DNA from: Capronia americana | Lineage: Eukaryota; Ascomycota; Eurotiomycetes; Chaetothyriales; Herpotrichiellaceae | Assembly (NCBI GenBank): GCA_016110215.1 | Contig: JADWQD010000003.1 | Coordinates: 496,001 to 560,000 of the forward strand | Direction of reading: 5' to 3' | DNA length: 64,000 bases | Shown here: piece by piece, positions 23,001-33,849 of the stretch | Position numbering within the stretch: position 1 is the stretch's first letter | How the letters are laid out: each line of letters begins with the position of its first letter | The notes under the pieces: generated by a model | Databases searched by the model: none | What the model was told of the DNA's origin: nothing | Seen by the model: the letters and a program-made list of their open reading frames with translations, nothing else | Program-made: the position numbers and the translations under genes

Positions 23001-24567
23001 TGTCCGCTTTATTGTAACCCATGACCCTTTCGTTGATGCGATTGAGACCGTCAAAAAGTTGACGCTCCGCTGGCAGAGTCTGGTCGAGGCAAGCTCGGAT
23101 GACCTCCATGTTATCGGGCCACCTGTCTGGCATCAAGAACAGCGCGGAACGTGCAAACAGGAGCTCACGGATCGCAGCACGCAGTTTCTGCCGCAACGGA
23201 GCAATCGCCGGCTCTTGGACGTTGGCCAGAGAGTGGAACTTGTGGATGAGGGCTTCGACGAGTCTGCTGCCTCTTCTCCGATACTGATTCAGGTCTTGCT
23301 TGTAGATGTGAGTGATCATCAGCCAGAACGGAGTATGGCCGACATCAGCCGAAGCGAGAGAACTCAAGATCCAGTCTAGATAGTGGTCCCGGTCCAGCAG
23401 ATTCTCCAAATAGAAGCGAGTGGTAAGCCGCAAGGCATATTGAATGTTGGATCTCCAGTCCGGTAGGCTGATCTGCGCAAGACGTGCTTCCAAGAATTGC
23501 TCGACGTTGACCGTCCATTCGCGCAGCCATTTGCTCTCCGTACCGACCGCGACAGTAGGAGCTGTCCCTTTCCGCTTCAGCGTCCGAATCTCGTTTGCAC
23601 AAACGCATTTGGCAAACCAAATCGCGCGGCTCAAGGGAACATCACTCTGCAAGCATTGATCCAACAGAGCTTGACCCCTGATACCCTGGGGGATTGTTCT
23701 GCTCAATCGTCTCAATGGAACATCAGCATTGGCCAAATCTGCTATCCACGACTTTCGCTTCGCTTCGGTCAAGGTGACGCGCGGGGGCGGTTTGAAGGTC
23801 GAGACGGAACTGGTTGTGCCGTGGAGGCTCTTTTGGTCCAGGACGAGCGAGAACAAGACGGACAAGCTGTCGACGCCTGACTTGTGCTTGAAGGCATTAT
23901 AAAGGGGCACGCGCGCCGTATTCAACTCCTTCTCCGTCGGGTTTGGCGGTTTGTCGAAATAGCCAGTTTTGACATTCGCGTCGCTCAAAATGTCCTCAGC
24001 ATGTTTTCCGGTCCAGGGAAAGAAGCCCGCCGGCTTCCTCGGGACAAAATGAGGTACCGCAGAGGGGAGTTCTATCGAATCCGGCGTGTTAGGAACAGGA
24101 ACGTTGACTCGCGACCGGTGAGTCGGTTTCGGTTCTTCCACTGCGTTGGACGGTTCAGTCGTTCTCCAGGGCCTTGGTGGGAGTTCAGGCACATCGTCAT
24201 CCCTCTCCCCGTCCTCCTCGTTCTTCACCAGTGATTTAGCCGCTCTAAGCCGGACTGCCGAAGGCGTGACCCATCGCAGCCGGATATTCCTGACCTCGGT
24301 CTCTGAATCGGTTGATTGAGGCATAACTGGAGGAGGGTCGTTGTGGCCGGTAGCCCGATCAAATTGGTGGCCTTCTCCTTCCATCTTCCGCCTCTTCGCC
24401 GGTCTGTCGTCCCCAATGTCCGACATCTGCCTCTGCAGCCCCGACGGTCTCCTGTCCAGCGACGAGAAGACATTGCTAACACTCCGCCTGGCAGGAGGTC
24501 GACTTAAGCCAGGTGGACGTGGCAATTGAGCAGGAGGCCGCGGTTCGGCCAGGGGAACAGATGTCAT
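20032..24567 (-). CDS. SRB8: Mediator complex subunit 12 (Srb8/MED12)
   Basis: Intronless, 1511 residues from the ATG at 24567; the longer frame begins only with TTG. The first 150 residues are Pro/Arg/Ser-rich. The Med12 signature follows at about 170-350. It contains PHFVPRKPAGFFPWTGKHAE, then YFDKPPNPTEKELNTARVPL, and the TIPQGIRGQALLDQCLQ region typical of fungal Srb8. The rest is long alpha-helical sequence, as expected for a protein of 1500-1600 residues. MED12 forms the CDK8 kinase module with MED13, cyclin C and CDK8, which docks on Mediator in the nucleus and controls RNA polymerase II transcription. It is a single-copy housekeeping gene. Confidence 0.93.
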   Translation of the reverse strand: MTSVPLAEPRPPAQLPRPPGLSRPPARRSVSNVFSSLDRRPSGLQRQMSDIGDDRPAKRRKMEGEGHQFDRATGHNDPPPVMPQSTDSETEVRNIRLRWVTPSAVRLRAAKSLVKNEEDGERDDDVPELPPRPWRTTEPSNAVEEPKPTHRSRVNVPVPNTPDSIELPSAVPHFVPRKPAGFFPWTGKHAEDILSDANVKTGYFDKPPNPTEKELNTARVPLYNAFKHKSGVDSLSVLFSLVLDQKSLHGTTSSVSTFKPPPRVTLTEAKRKSWIADLANADVPLRRLSRTIPQGIRGQALLDQCLQSDVPLSRAIWFAKCVCANEIRTLKRKGTAPTVAVGTESKWLREWTVNVEQFLEARLAQISLPDWRSNIQYALRLTTRFYLENLLDRDHYLDWILSSLASADVGHTPFWLMITHIYKQDLNQYRRRGSRLVEALIHKFHSLANVQEPAIAPLRQKLRAAIRELLFARSALFLMPDRWPDNMEVIRACLDQTLPAERQLFDGLNRINERVMGYNKADISSVRTPDQALVEILDAARVPYNLTDLEATLKSACSDFALLMQTCLEWSCTRFRYSRTRIYLVTRLVKRWQREGLDVDTAILNFLSAYREKRTTADPQSLKHLMAQFSRSDGFTISKYMQWLMVRGLPKDGTVRIDTNSIFGSAEGTWQEEDPDAAHFLLDLSLNKVESHVVSLRRAILERAGFDLSSEDATFRQCIRFVEQRLADPNSVSKSQAPSVTEPSFALLPWTIRTRISLWLRARALEGAKAEQTGPALPGSRILNEEQFFLIRHVLESMDDEAVLADVVGILSSSKNDDLVASLVATIHFHADAFSSIGALELLQKQMCHVYMTWRPTKPTMPLLTSTLLDLCTAFPSKAPAIKLLQQDLVRGDRGRAVAACSPYSDGIAESLQQAGATFVEDFEAILQSETNMNEQTMNGLFSVLTDRIEKQQKFEDDPQTTLSFCQLLSRLRLCRRGQGDLLIQKWLSRLLPRLDSKWGPLLLRNLLSTGCVSFAGLLEAVATAKHGTRRNVAFASLLYQILGPTKGTAPDWAAYQTRTRWYEYVQREPKTALETLCEAGLQGFSPKFDSLLLSLLVNGSTLSSCVLSGGARQWFLKTLSRSLTCRDGELTGSDLRALFQTMNIFSHPYVQLRLRSTSENSAGEGSGANHDELADVLYASLLQTSPPSSIKGQGRRFGQFLQTVGPEVATLIRHKVENEFLEASPKLPPGKATSPLAAVFPGETQQLASIIERAFQVCRKDTVPSVGFMSQLIDRLSLYFKSLAYASVAPSVPNTAAHPAIPGISGPSTAMNSPQMVAAPSTPTTSASEHASSVCSLPCLSYLKYMLQMVCLQRPALILAGRNGPNSKQGQSEQVQLLVRLASIATHPVMVAASKQQGNREQQALAKDVTLSMFDIIATIIDEVSDEVNMMCGKLLKDKLQDGRVRYLFGSISMLGSVQVQDMGQGLQLTKEGKGIIGEWKPRMWEVLNSGSGKENETSLGLGLFGARYS

Positions 24568-26634
24568 GACCTGATCATCTTGAGGGGACGACGCTTCGAC
24601 GCAGGAACCAAACAAACTGCGGACGAGAGGCTCGGGAGATATGGCGTGCTGTCCGACCTAGGTGTCAGTCGCAGGGTTCGTGATTGAGGTTGACGTGCTC
24701 GATGTAATTACTCAGTAAATGCCGCGGAGATTCGTCGGTTAGCGGTAGGAGGAGCACTGCGGACTCGGGCGGTGGGTGGCGGAATGCCGAAGAGACACAA
24801 AACTCGATTAGATCCAGTCGTGTAGCTATAGGAGAGTCGCTTCTTGGTGTATACAGGGTGGTGGCTTGTCGAGGCGAGGGAGGAAAGGGGAGGTTGTGTT
24901 CGAGGTAGATGTTAAGTGAGTTGAGTGCCAATGTTAATGCGAATGGGGAAACGTGGAAGCCGCAGCGCAGCTGACGATGACTGAGGAGCGAGGGAAGCCG
25001 AAGCCTATCGGCAAACTCTAGGCACACCAGAGGTCGACAGCTTGCCAACACAGCCAGCCAGGCACTCCCGACAAGCCCTGGCTTGGGTACGAGGCCTAAG
25101 GAGCCACTATGGTGGTGGCCACTTTAACCGGGCGAGATGACGGGATAAGGGATTTCGGCTTCCCATGCGATCTTCAGTCCGCACTCAGTCCGCAGACCAG
25201 TGGGTGATTTTCGTCAGACAAGTCCCTCCTCCACACAACTCGCCCTATCTACGGAAACGATGCCGAACTCCTGTCTTCGCCCTCTCACGGATCGCTCATC
25301 CATTCAAATAACTTGGTCGGGCGCAAAGAGAGCCGCACACGAGTTTGTCTTACATATCTGACTAGCGAACGCAAGTTCAGCACTTTATACCTACGTATGT
25401 ACCTCGCTAGGCGATAGCGCCAGACAGCGAGAGGAGGCGTGGCAACCCTGACGGCGATGGCGATGGCATGGCGATGGCGACTGCGATTATTGCGGCTGAC
25501 TGATCAGCAGAGCCCATCCGGACCTGACAAAGAGGGAAGATGAGGGGGCCTTCTACCAGTACACATTACGATACGCTTTTGGGGTCGATCACACACCCAC
25601 ACACCCTCCCACCCTCCACAACCTGCCTCGCTCCTCCCAATTGGCAGCGGCGGTCGATGCCCCCGTCGGCAGCATTTCATTTACGCAGTCCCGTATCAGC
25701 GTGCAACTCGCCATGGTTGAGGGCTGCCGAACGCCGCGGTGCCCCGAACGATAACAGCGTCGCTATTCTCCTTTGTCTTTACCCTGAAATTTCCTTCTGT
25801 CAAGCCATTTCCGTAACGCGGGACTTCCGACTGGTGGGACATGTCTCTTGTCGTCGTGGTTCCCTCGGCCGCTTCCCTCGCCTCGGGGACATGTTCGCGG
25901 GAATGTCGTTTGCAGATTCCACTTCTGGGTGACATCGAACATTGGCTCACGAGCTAGCGGTGTTCGAGGCCCCAATCTTTCGGAATCGAAATGGTAAGAT
26001 CAACAGATCTCGAGTGGGAAGTAGTGCTCCCGGGTAGAGCTTGCGGCACGTTCACGATTCGCTGTTGTTGTACAACGGAACTGGTCTCCTATCCAACCCG
26101 GATCGGTACTGTGTACGTTATGTCCACGCGCCGCACTTGATATAGATAGATTCTCGAAGCCCATGCGCTAGCAGCAATGTACCGAACCCGCTTCCTCATC
26201 GCTTGCAGGAGTCTCGCGTCCCCGATACTCATATCATCTCTGCACGTAATTGGCAACGTTTCCCTCGATTAAGCCCACGGTATTCCGTACCCTCCCGCCT
26301 TTAGCTGGCCCACGATGTGTGAATGTCCAAGAGACTATCGGGCCCAAGGCCGGAGTGGGCGTGCTGACTCCCTGCATTCAGCTCGCTTCGGGCCTCAGGT
26401 GACCATTCAGACGCAAGACAGGGGAACCAATGCCAGAGCTAGAGGTATGTACAATGGATGCAACGATTGTGCAATCTCGCCATGCTGCGGTAATCACGGA
26501 CTTGAGCAGCGCATCGTCCCCATTCCACATACGGATAGTAGCACTACATAATTCGGTACTCATAGGTATGCATGCAGAACTGCATCGCAGGAGCTCATGT
26601 CCACCGTTCATCCGTCCTCGTCGATTGTCCGCCT
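24568..26634. other. Intergenic region of about 2 kb
   Basis: The part next to 24567 is the promoter and leader of MED12. A 128-residue minus-strand frame at 24665-25051 lies there but has no recognisable features. A GATGGC-type hexamer run occurs near 25450-25485. Nothing else is supported. Confidence 0.4.
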
Positions 26635-28233
26635 TCAAGCGCCACCCAGCAGCGGAAGAGTTTCGTCATCAGCCTGTTTGGCTCGCCTTCGACCTTCACT
26701 TGCTCTCCTGCCGCCAATATTGTGGCTTCCGTGTCCTTGCTCATGATGGTCCGAGATGCTTCTTCGCTTCGAATGTGAGCTGACGCCGACCATACTGCCA
26801 AAACGGCTCCCCGCCGCCCCGAGCTGCAAGTATCCCTGGGCCTGCAGAGAGGCATCTCGGTCCGTTTGCGTATCTCTTTGCCAACCATCCTGCACCGTTC
26901 CACCCGTCAAATCTACCCCAGGTCCACTTCCATTCGTGTTCACTCGACTCCGGAGCGGAGGGAAGAACTCAACACGCTCGGGAAAGGGTCCGGTGTGAGC
27001 TTGGCGCGAGGTCGCGTCTGTCGACAGTGAAGGGAATACGTTGCTGGTTTTTGCTGAGGACTTGGACCGGGGTAGCCTTTCGGATGCTGGCTCGCGGAAT
27101 AGCCGAGCAATTTTGGGGTTAGTCCAAATGCTCTGCAAGGAAAATTCCATGCCGGGTACATAGCTTGTCCTTCTACTCCGACTTTCATCCGTGGAGGCTC
27201 GCCTTGAGCGCGAAAGAGCATTGGATAGTCGTCTCTCCAGTGTTTCTGTTCCGGCAAGTTCCCGACTCTGCAGAATGGGGCCGCGGCCACGAGGGCTGGA
27301 GTTCCCGCACTCTGAACTCGCCGACGAACTCAAGTTTTCATCCCAGATAATTTCATATACCACATTCTCCGAGACGTAGCGAGTGGAGCACCGACGAATT
27401 GAGCTGACGGCCTGATTCGATCCAGATATTGACAGTCGTGGTTCCAGCGTTACCACCTCAGTATGAACAGGTGGCGCGACCGCACTCGTTGAAGGGCGCA
27501 CGTCGTCTTTTGTGCTTACTGTCGAGGGTCTTCGTGACTTCTGTGCGACCTGCCTCGTCGTCTCAGACTCGCCAAGGACGTAGAGGGGCGCTTCACTGTA
27601 GCTCGTGATCGTATTGAGAAACGAGGATAGGAGTCCATTGCTGTCTCGGCTGAACTTGGGCGGTGGGAATGATGTTAGCGTTGTCGACTCTCGTCGTGGC
27701 CTGGCCGTAGTTGCCCGGCGTAGAGTTATCATTGCTGGGCTTTGGTTCGCATAGGAACTGGATTGGCTGTCCGCATTTGCTCCATCAAATGTGTCCTTGG
27801 CTGGCACAAGAGTGGCAAGCCCGCAGGTCGAGGCGGCTTTGGAGGATATTGTCCATCGTCGTGCTCTTTGTGGGGGGCTTTCAGGTGCTCCTCCAAATGT
27901 TTCTACGGTGCCCTGTTCGAACCGAGGCTGCACCGTTGGCAAAGAGTTGCTCTTCCGTAAACTGCGCGCCCTGGGACGGGACCCAGTCAGTGGGTTCTTG
28001 CGCCTGCGACTCTCTGGCTTGAGAGCAGCCGCGATCCGCGGGAAGGAGATATCGTGCGATTCATGCCGGTGATGGCTGGGTTTCATGCTTAAGCTAACAT
28101 GATCATTGTCTTGTGGTCTGAACGGAACTTCCTTGAAGCTCCCGTGGGACACTGGCGGGGTCGATAGTGTGTCACTCTGCAGGCTGCCGGGGCCACTGTT
28201 GACTGAACCGCGCGAATGGAAAGTGATAGGCAT
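26635..28233 (-). CDS. Conserved-looking disordered fungal protein of unknown function
   Basis: Intronless, 532 residues, with the ATG at 28233. The sequence is rich in Ser, Arg, Pro and Thr with many RRxS/RxxS sites of the kind that basophilic kinases phosphorylate. Two short ordered islands stand out: ENVVYEIIWDEN (about 290-300) and GMEFSLQSIWTNPKIARLF (about 365-385), which look like conserved linear motifs. There is no signal peptide or membrane helix. The uniform codon use and long open frame make it a real gene. I believe similar proteins exist in other Pezizomycotina but cannot name a function. Confidence 0.75.
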   Translation of the reverse strand: MPITFHSRGSVNSGPGSLQSDTLSTPPVSHGSFKEVPFRPQDNDHVSLSMKPSHHRHESHDISFPRIAAALKPESRRRKNPLTGSRPRARSLRKSNSLPTVQPRFEQGTVETFGGAPESPPQRARRWTISSKAASTCGLATLVPAKDTFDGANADSQSSSYANQSPAMITLRRATTARPRRESTTLTSFPPPKFSRDSNGLLSSFLNTITSYSEAPLYVLGESETTRQVAQKSRRPSTVSTKDDVRPSTSAVAPPVHTEVVTLEPRLSISGSNQAVSSIRRCSTRYVSENVVYEIIWDENLSSSASSECGNSSPRGRGPILQSRELAGTETLERRLSNALSRSRRASTDESRSRRTSYVPGMEFSLQSIWTNPKIARLFREPASERLPRSKSSAKTSNVFPSLSTDATSRQAHTGPFPERVEFFPPLRSRVNTNGSGPGVDLTGGTVQDGWQRDTQTDRDASLQAQGYLQLGAAGSRFGSMVGVSSHSKRRSISDHHEQGHGSHNIGGRRASEGRRRAKQADDETLPLLGGA

Positions 28234-28591
28234 GTCGTCGTTCTGTCAGCCCTTCGATATTGATAACATGCAGGGGATAATGATGCCGTGCTGGAATTTG
28301 AGGTGAAGCGTGTCGCCATGACTAAAGTGACTGATTACGGGGGCCAGCTTCAGCGTAGCCAGGCGTGTGCCTCCTTCTGCAGCAAGCGTTTCGTGGCTTC
28401 GAGTTGGGCAAAGCAGGTTTGCACGTTCTGACATTGCAGCAAGTGCGCTCGACTGTGTCGTGCTTGCGGCAGGCGTAGCCTGCCTCACTTCTTTATGGAG
28501 TAGGACGATTCCTCACTCCGGCTGGCGGCATACTCATTTGAAATAATCCATCACGGGGCAACCTGGATCTCGTTCTGGCTGAGGGTGCAGA
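28234..28591. other. Intergenic region, nothing recognised
   Basis: A 358 bp spacer between two minus-strand genes. It should carry the promoter of the disordered-protein gene. Confidence 0.4.
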
Positions 28592-30042
28592 TTATGGCAT
28601 GCGACGCCCGTCGAATCCTCCGGAGCCCTGAAACACGAGTCCGACTTGCCTCCTTGGCCAGTCCAAGTATCTGGCCCAGGCAGGATCGAGCATGCTCGAG
28701 ACATCATTCACCAGGCTGTATCCCCAGCCGTTCACCCACCAGTGGTGGTCCATGCAGCGAAACATAGCAGCCCAGTGGGCAAATATTGCTAGAGCCACAG
28801 GATTGCTTCTCTTCAGGCAATGGATGAAGGCTGGCGGTGCCATAATCAGCCACGAAAAGATGTGGCCATCCCATTCCACGACGGAACGACATCTCGAGAT
28901 GTCGCGCAATTCCTCCATTTGCTCGAGGAGCAGAGCTCTCATCGCCTGGGGCTCCTCGCCCTCCCAGAGCGTTATCAGTTGAGGATCATCAACCGCACTA
29001 CGGAGGATAGTGAAAGCATCCAGGACGTCGGGGGGATGAGGAGGTAAGTCTTCTGACCGGGGATATCGTAGTAGTTCCTCGATGTCTCCCTGAAGCCAGG
29101 TGTTTGTTTCTCTGATTACAGCATATATACCCCTCAGAATCATGATGACCTCGATAAAGTCGCCAGTAGGCGAATGCAAGGGGAGGGAGACGCCCGGTGA
29201 CGATTCACCGCGGCCGAAATCAAGTTTGACGTTGTTCAAGCCTTCTGGGAGTCGTTTAGAGGCGAATGCCCAGATAGTCAGGAGCAGAGATACTGAAAAT
29301 ATCGCTATTCCATTGTCGCGATTTGGTTTGCTGACCTCCGGGATAAACCCGGCGAGAGCGACGTTTTGATGAGCGAGCGCGATCCTCGAGTACTCGGCAT
29401 ACGCGTCCGACGACCTGAGCATCAGGGTTGCTTTATGGAGCGCTGCCGTGGCCATAAGACCGTGCAAAAGATAATCATGGCGCAACGCCTCGGCGAAAAT
29501 AGTGTCTCTCCAAACAGCATGGGAGGCGAGTCTCGAGGAGAGGGTCATGTAGGTCTGGGTCGAGTAATGCTGGATGAGCTCAAGATCCAGCAGGTCAAAT
29601 CGCTTCTCCGTGTTTGGGCCATCTTGAATTGTCGCCAGTGGCGATGACATTTTCGGGGTCGGCAGGGTGCCATGGCGTGGGTTTTCAGGATCTGAATGCT
29701 GATAGTCGAAACTCCGCGGCGTCGACGTGTCGTAGCTGGGCGGCGCATTGCTCGGTGGCGTCGGGAAGCCTTCGGAGCTGGTCTCCAGAAATGAACAGGG
29801 TATCTGTCGCTTCACACAGCGCTGACACTGAGGACTTGTTTCGTCGCACTGGTGCCATGGTCAGCAACAACCACAGCGAGCTTCACGACGGGTAAGCGAG
29901 ATGGTACCGCTACTGCACACCAATTATGGAGCCTCGGGACAAACGGGCAGGGGGGCGAGCATCGTCAACTCACCTTGACTCGCCTGGCCTTGCATTGTCT
30001 ACATCCATGGTGGCTCTTTGTATGCGATCTCCGAGAGGGCAT
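28592..30042 (-). CDS. Zn2Cys6 transcription factor with Fungal_trans_2-type domain
   Basis: Two exons, 30042-29974 and 29848-28592, with a 125 nt intron (GTGAGT...CCAG), give 441 residues in frame. The first exon encodes only 23 residues and half of the zinc cluster. The six cysteines are C14, C17, C24, C31, C34 and C41, in the pattern C-x2-C-x6-C-x6-C-x2-C-x6-C, with C24 being the first codon of exon 2. Residues from about 105 onward (FDLLDLELIQHYSTQTYMTL, then HDYLLHGLMATAALHKA) match the C-terminal regulatory domain common in short fungal C6 factors. It acts in the nucleus as a DNA-binding regulator. Its targets are unknown; the RTA1 gene lies 435 bp upstream on the same strand. Confidence 0.9.
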
Positions 30043-30477
30043 GTCGGCGTTCCAGTCCTACACGAAGCGGACCATGCACACGACAGGAGATGAAGCGGAG
30101 GTCAAAGCTGACTGTTGAGCAGAAGTTGGACCTCGTATCGGATTCCGTCACGCTTGGCACCACGCGAAATCTCCTTCGTGTTCGGAAAGCCGCGGACAGC
30201 CTCGTCGTAGAAATACGCACAACAGCAGCCTGGCGTCGTGTGTGGTTCAGGCCCCTCTGGATAGCGAATGCACATAAGCTCGGCCTCATACAGAGGCCGA
30301 CGCGAGTTGAGTCCCGGATAAGCTGGAGCCTTTTTGCCGCCGAGACACAAATGCCAGCATGCGGCTCCAGTTCTCTAATTTGACCCCGGGGCTACGCTTT
30401 GCGCTGGGTTTCATCTATCGCGTCATTGAGTGTCTATCATACGTCTATGCCCAGTCTCTGTCTAGCAAGTCGTAGTA
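30043..30477. other. Intergenic region, nothing recognised
   Basis: A 435 bp spacer: promoter of the zinc-cluster gene and 3' flank of the RTA1 gene. Confidence 0.4.
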
Positions 30478-31557
30478 TCATGATTTCTGTTCGAATGCCT
30501 CAGGCTGCTCGACGACAGCGCCTTGAACCGAGCCGTCTCTCTTGAATTTTCTCATTGGCTCGAAGAAGAAGCCCGGGTGAAATACAGTCATGAGGACACA
30601 CGCAATCCCAACCATCCTAACAAAGTCAAGTTAGCATTCGATTGACTGTTGCCTGGACGGGTTGCAGAACTTACATTCCGTCGAGAATCAGGAATTCTGT
30701 CTCGTTGCGCATGAGAGCGTTGCCCCAGCCGCCGGCCATTTCCGGGAGACTGCAAGAGCCATCGTTAGCAGACACGCATAGAACACACCCGTCAAGGACT
30801 CGTACCGATAGATGCAACGGATGAGAATCGTTGTGTACGCCATTCCGATGGCAAAGCAGAATAGGCGGAAGTTGCGCGCCTCGTTTGGCACTGCCGACCT
30901 CTTTTCATACTCGCTCCCCGTGTGGGCTTGCGATTTCGTTTTCTTGGCCCGTTGAAAGCGGATGTAGTAGTCCAATATCAGGAGGCCGCAGACACCCATC
31001 GTCGCCACCTGGAATGCAATACCCGCCACGATCAACCCGTTTCCGGCATCCAACAACTTCGGGTCTGTATTACGGTCGCCTGCACTCGCTGCCACGCCGC
31101 CCCCAATGGCCTGTAGAATGATCGACCCGAAATCGCAGCCAATGAAGACCCATGGGTATAGTCTAGGCTTCAGCCTGGAGTTTTCCGCTCCACAGTATAT
31201 CACCAGGTGCTTGAGTGTCACGTATATGCCAGCAGCTAGAAAGCTCGGTGCCAACACCAGGCAGCATATCTGCGTCTTGAATCCTGCGCCGCTCCAAGGG
31301 TTGTTATGCATGATGATTCGCCCGACATATCCCACCGCCTCTCCGAAACAGCCGACCGCAAGCACGACCAAGTATGTCCATGTCCGCCTCCATGTGCCCA
31401 GTGCCAGTTGAAGGAAGAGGCAGATGCCAAAGAGCGCGATGAAGAATGAATTTACGGAGAGGTTCGGGTAGTAGCCGTACGTCGTGAGCGAGACGGGGCA
31501 CGCGGGTGTGACTTCGGTGCAATAACGGCGGGCGTTATGTGTCGTGTTATGGGCCAT
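30478..31557 (-). CDS. RTA1-like seven-helix membrane protein
   Basis: Three exons: 31557-30806, 30749-30675 and 30616-30478, giving 321 residues. Both introns have good donors (GTACGA, GTAAGT) and CTAAC branch sites. The protein begins with the usual YGYYPNLSVN segment (about 28-37), then has seven hydrophobic helices. The family motifs IRCIYR, joined across intron 1 to SLPEMAGGWGN, and VFHPGFFFEP in the last exon are intact. RTA1-family proteins (Rta1, Rsb1 and relatives in yeast) are plasma-membrane proteins linked to lipid translocation and resistance to aminocholesterol or sphingoid bases. The substrate here is unknown. Confidence 0.93.
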
Positions 31558-33100
31558 GGTGTCTTCAGCTCTGGGAATTTTAGCCCACGAAATCAAGCAG
31601 GCAACTATCGAAATGTCGGAAGTGAAGCGGGAAGAGATGGAGGTAAAGAAATGGCATTCAAAACAAAGGGATGTTAAAGACCAGGAGACGCCGAAGACAG
31701 AGGTACGTACATGCAAGCGATGGCCACTCTTCCTCGCACCCGTGTGGACCGGTGCGCATCGGTTCCCCAAGGCGAGGGTGGATGGAACCGTCTGGCACAT
31801 GGTGATGCAATATTAGTGCTTAGGGTCGTCTTGAATGGTCTATTTTATGAGCAAACGACCCAATGCGACGCCGATGTTGCAGGCGGTTCGATGGTGGTGG
31901 AGCTCGCGAAGACGCAAAGATTGCATCTGGTGGGCGAAGACGCTCTAAGCGAGGTGCGATGGATCGAAGGGCCAAGCTGTGCGTGGCTCTAGGTGACATT
32001 GGGCAAGGTTTACGGGCGGCTGAGCTATCTTCCGGGCTCGACTCTCCCAGGTGCGAATACGCCGGGACTCACCTCGTACAGCCAGGACACGGACAGTCTT
32101 GACGAGTCACGTCGAACTCGGCTGACTTGCCCGCTCCGCGAGCATCAACACAACCCATTGGAAATCTCGTGCGTATTTCCCTATGCGCAGTTGAAGAATG
32201 TCTATACCAGGCGCATAGTAGCGATGTCCAGCGCGTGAGCAGAAGCATTTCATTCTGCCTGGTACTACTCGGGCTTGATGGACCGCCGCAGTTTGGTGAG
32301 GGAACATCCAGCCCTGAAGATGGGCTTCGTGGCGCTGTCCACAACCTCGATGAGAGTGAGTACGAGACAAAGTGCACGGACGAGTGCGATGGAATGGGTC
32401 TTCCAAGACGCGGAGACCCATCACGTTATTCGTCTTATTGCCCACATCACATTCTTTTCATCAGGATCAAGCACCGCCGTCAGATCTACGGATCTTTTCA
32501 TTGACGCTATCTCGCAACCGATGGGGCGAGCCCTGGCTATCTCTAGCGATGTGGGAGATCCGCGAACGAATTCATTGCCACTTTGTCGGATTTCAAGAAT
32601 TCAAGATAGGCTCAATGGCTTATACGACGAGTCAAGCCGGAAACAATTCTGGACTGATATTGCAAAGGACAACCTGCAAGGGTCGGCGTGTAGCTAGACG
32701 TATAACGTATTTCTCTAACTACGAGTCACTGATGAGCGCCACATTGCCCACATCAGCCAGACATTCTTCGGCTGTAAGAGTCCTCGCAAGGCTTCGTCAT
32801 TGACGCACATGGCGTCGTTGCTTGCCGGAAATTTTGGCAAGCCTAAAGGCTTCCCTTGCCCATGTGCTCTGTACGTCCAAGCTCTGCTGATTACCAATAT
32901 GGTTGCCACCCTGTCTTGTTTGTTTGTCTCTCTGCCCGACGCACAAAGCCAGAGACAATGTGACTGTAAGCCACTTGCTCCGCCATAAACCCACTCGCGC
33001 CAATTCGCGGATCGAGATCTTCAAAAGTCCCAATTCATATTTGTTTGGAAAACTTCCTACCGGTATCCCCCACTTGGCCTTCCGTATTAGCCGCACATCA
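31558..33100. other. Intergenic region of 1.5 kb, nothing recognised
   Basis: It lies between the RTA1 promoter and the 3' end of the GST gene. Several frames of 80-170 codons overlap on both strands with no consistent composition; none is supported as a gene. Confidence 0.4.
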
Positions 33101-33849
33101 CTACATCCCCAGATTATACCCATTGCCTTTTTCCAGACTTCTCTTCCAAGCAGGCCGGTCGTGAACACGGGTATGCCATTTCTCCACCCGCGGATACTTC
33201 GTGATATCCACCATCCCCGCTGCGGTGCACAGGTCCACCGGAAAGCTAATGATGAAGTCCGCCCTCGCCGGCGCAGCACCACCCATGAAGTAATCCCGCC
33301 CCTCGAGCTGATCGTCAAGGTACCGGAAATACAGATCGAGTTCCGGCCCGGAGAACTGGTTCCGGATCTGCGAGTGCACGAGGGCCATGAGCCAGCGGAC
33401 GAAAAAGGGTGTGAGCTTGCTGGCGGCCAGGAGGACCACCTCCAGGATCACGACGGGCCCCAGGCTCGCGGCCGCGAGATTGCACAGCTGGTCGTCGCGG
33501 AGGGAGTCGTTCTTGGGCGTGCCGTCGCCCTTGAACTTGCCGGCCTTGTCGTACGTGTCGATCAGATACTTGGCGATGACGACGGACTCGACAATGACGC
33601 GCCCGTCGCCCGTCTCTAGTTGCGGTGCCTTGCCCAGGGGGTGGGTCTGTTTCAATTCCGGCGGGGCTCGTCGCTTCACCCGCCGGTGCAGTTCGAGGTT
33701 ATACGGGATTTCGAGCTCTTCTAGCAGCCAGAGGATTCGTTGCGATTGTGAGTCCTGGCGACACGGTGAGCAGTGGGGATGTGGGGGAGAGGAAGGTTGG
33801 GGAAGAGCCTGACATTCATGTGGTGGAGGGTTGGCTTTAGCTCCGCCAT
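33101..33849 (-). CDS. Glutathione S-transferase
   Basis: Exon 1 (33849-33814, 12 codons, MAELKPTLHHMN) joins exon 2 (33754-33101) over a 59 nt intron, giving 229 residues in frame. The thioredoxin-like N-terminal domain is clear: SQSQRILWLLEELEIPY (about 15-31), the HPLGKAP cis-proline region, and the ES motif of the glutathione site in VIVESVVIAKYL. The C-terminal helical domain contains RADFIISFPVDL and ends in the WHTRVHDRPAWKRSL helix typical of fungal GSTs related to Gtt1. It would conjugate glutathione to electrophiles, probably in the cytosol or attached to the ER. The donor is GTCAGG, weaker than usual, but the exon 1 product matches the family start well. Confidence 0.9.

Noticed and set aside
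24665..25051. 128-codon frame just upstream of MED12
   Set aside because: It is out of continuity with MED12, has no domain and more likely represents the leader/promoter.
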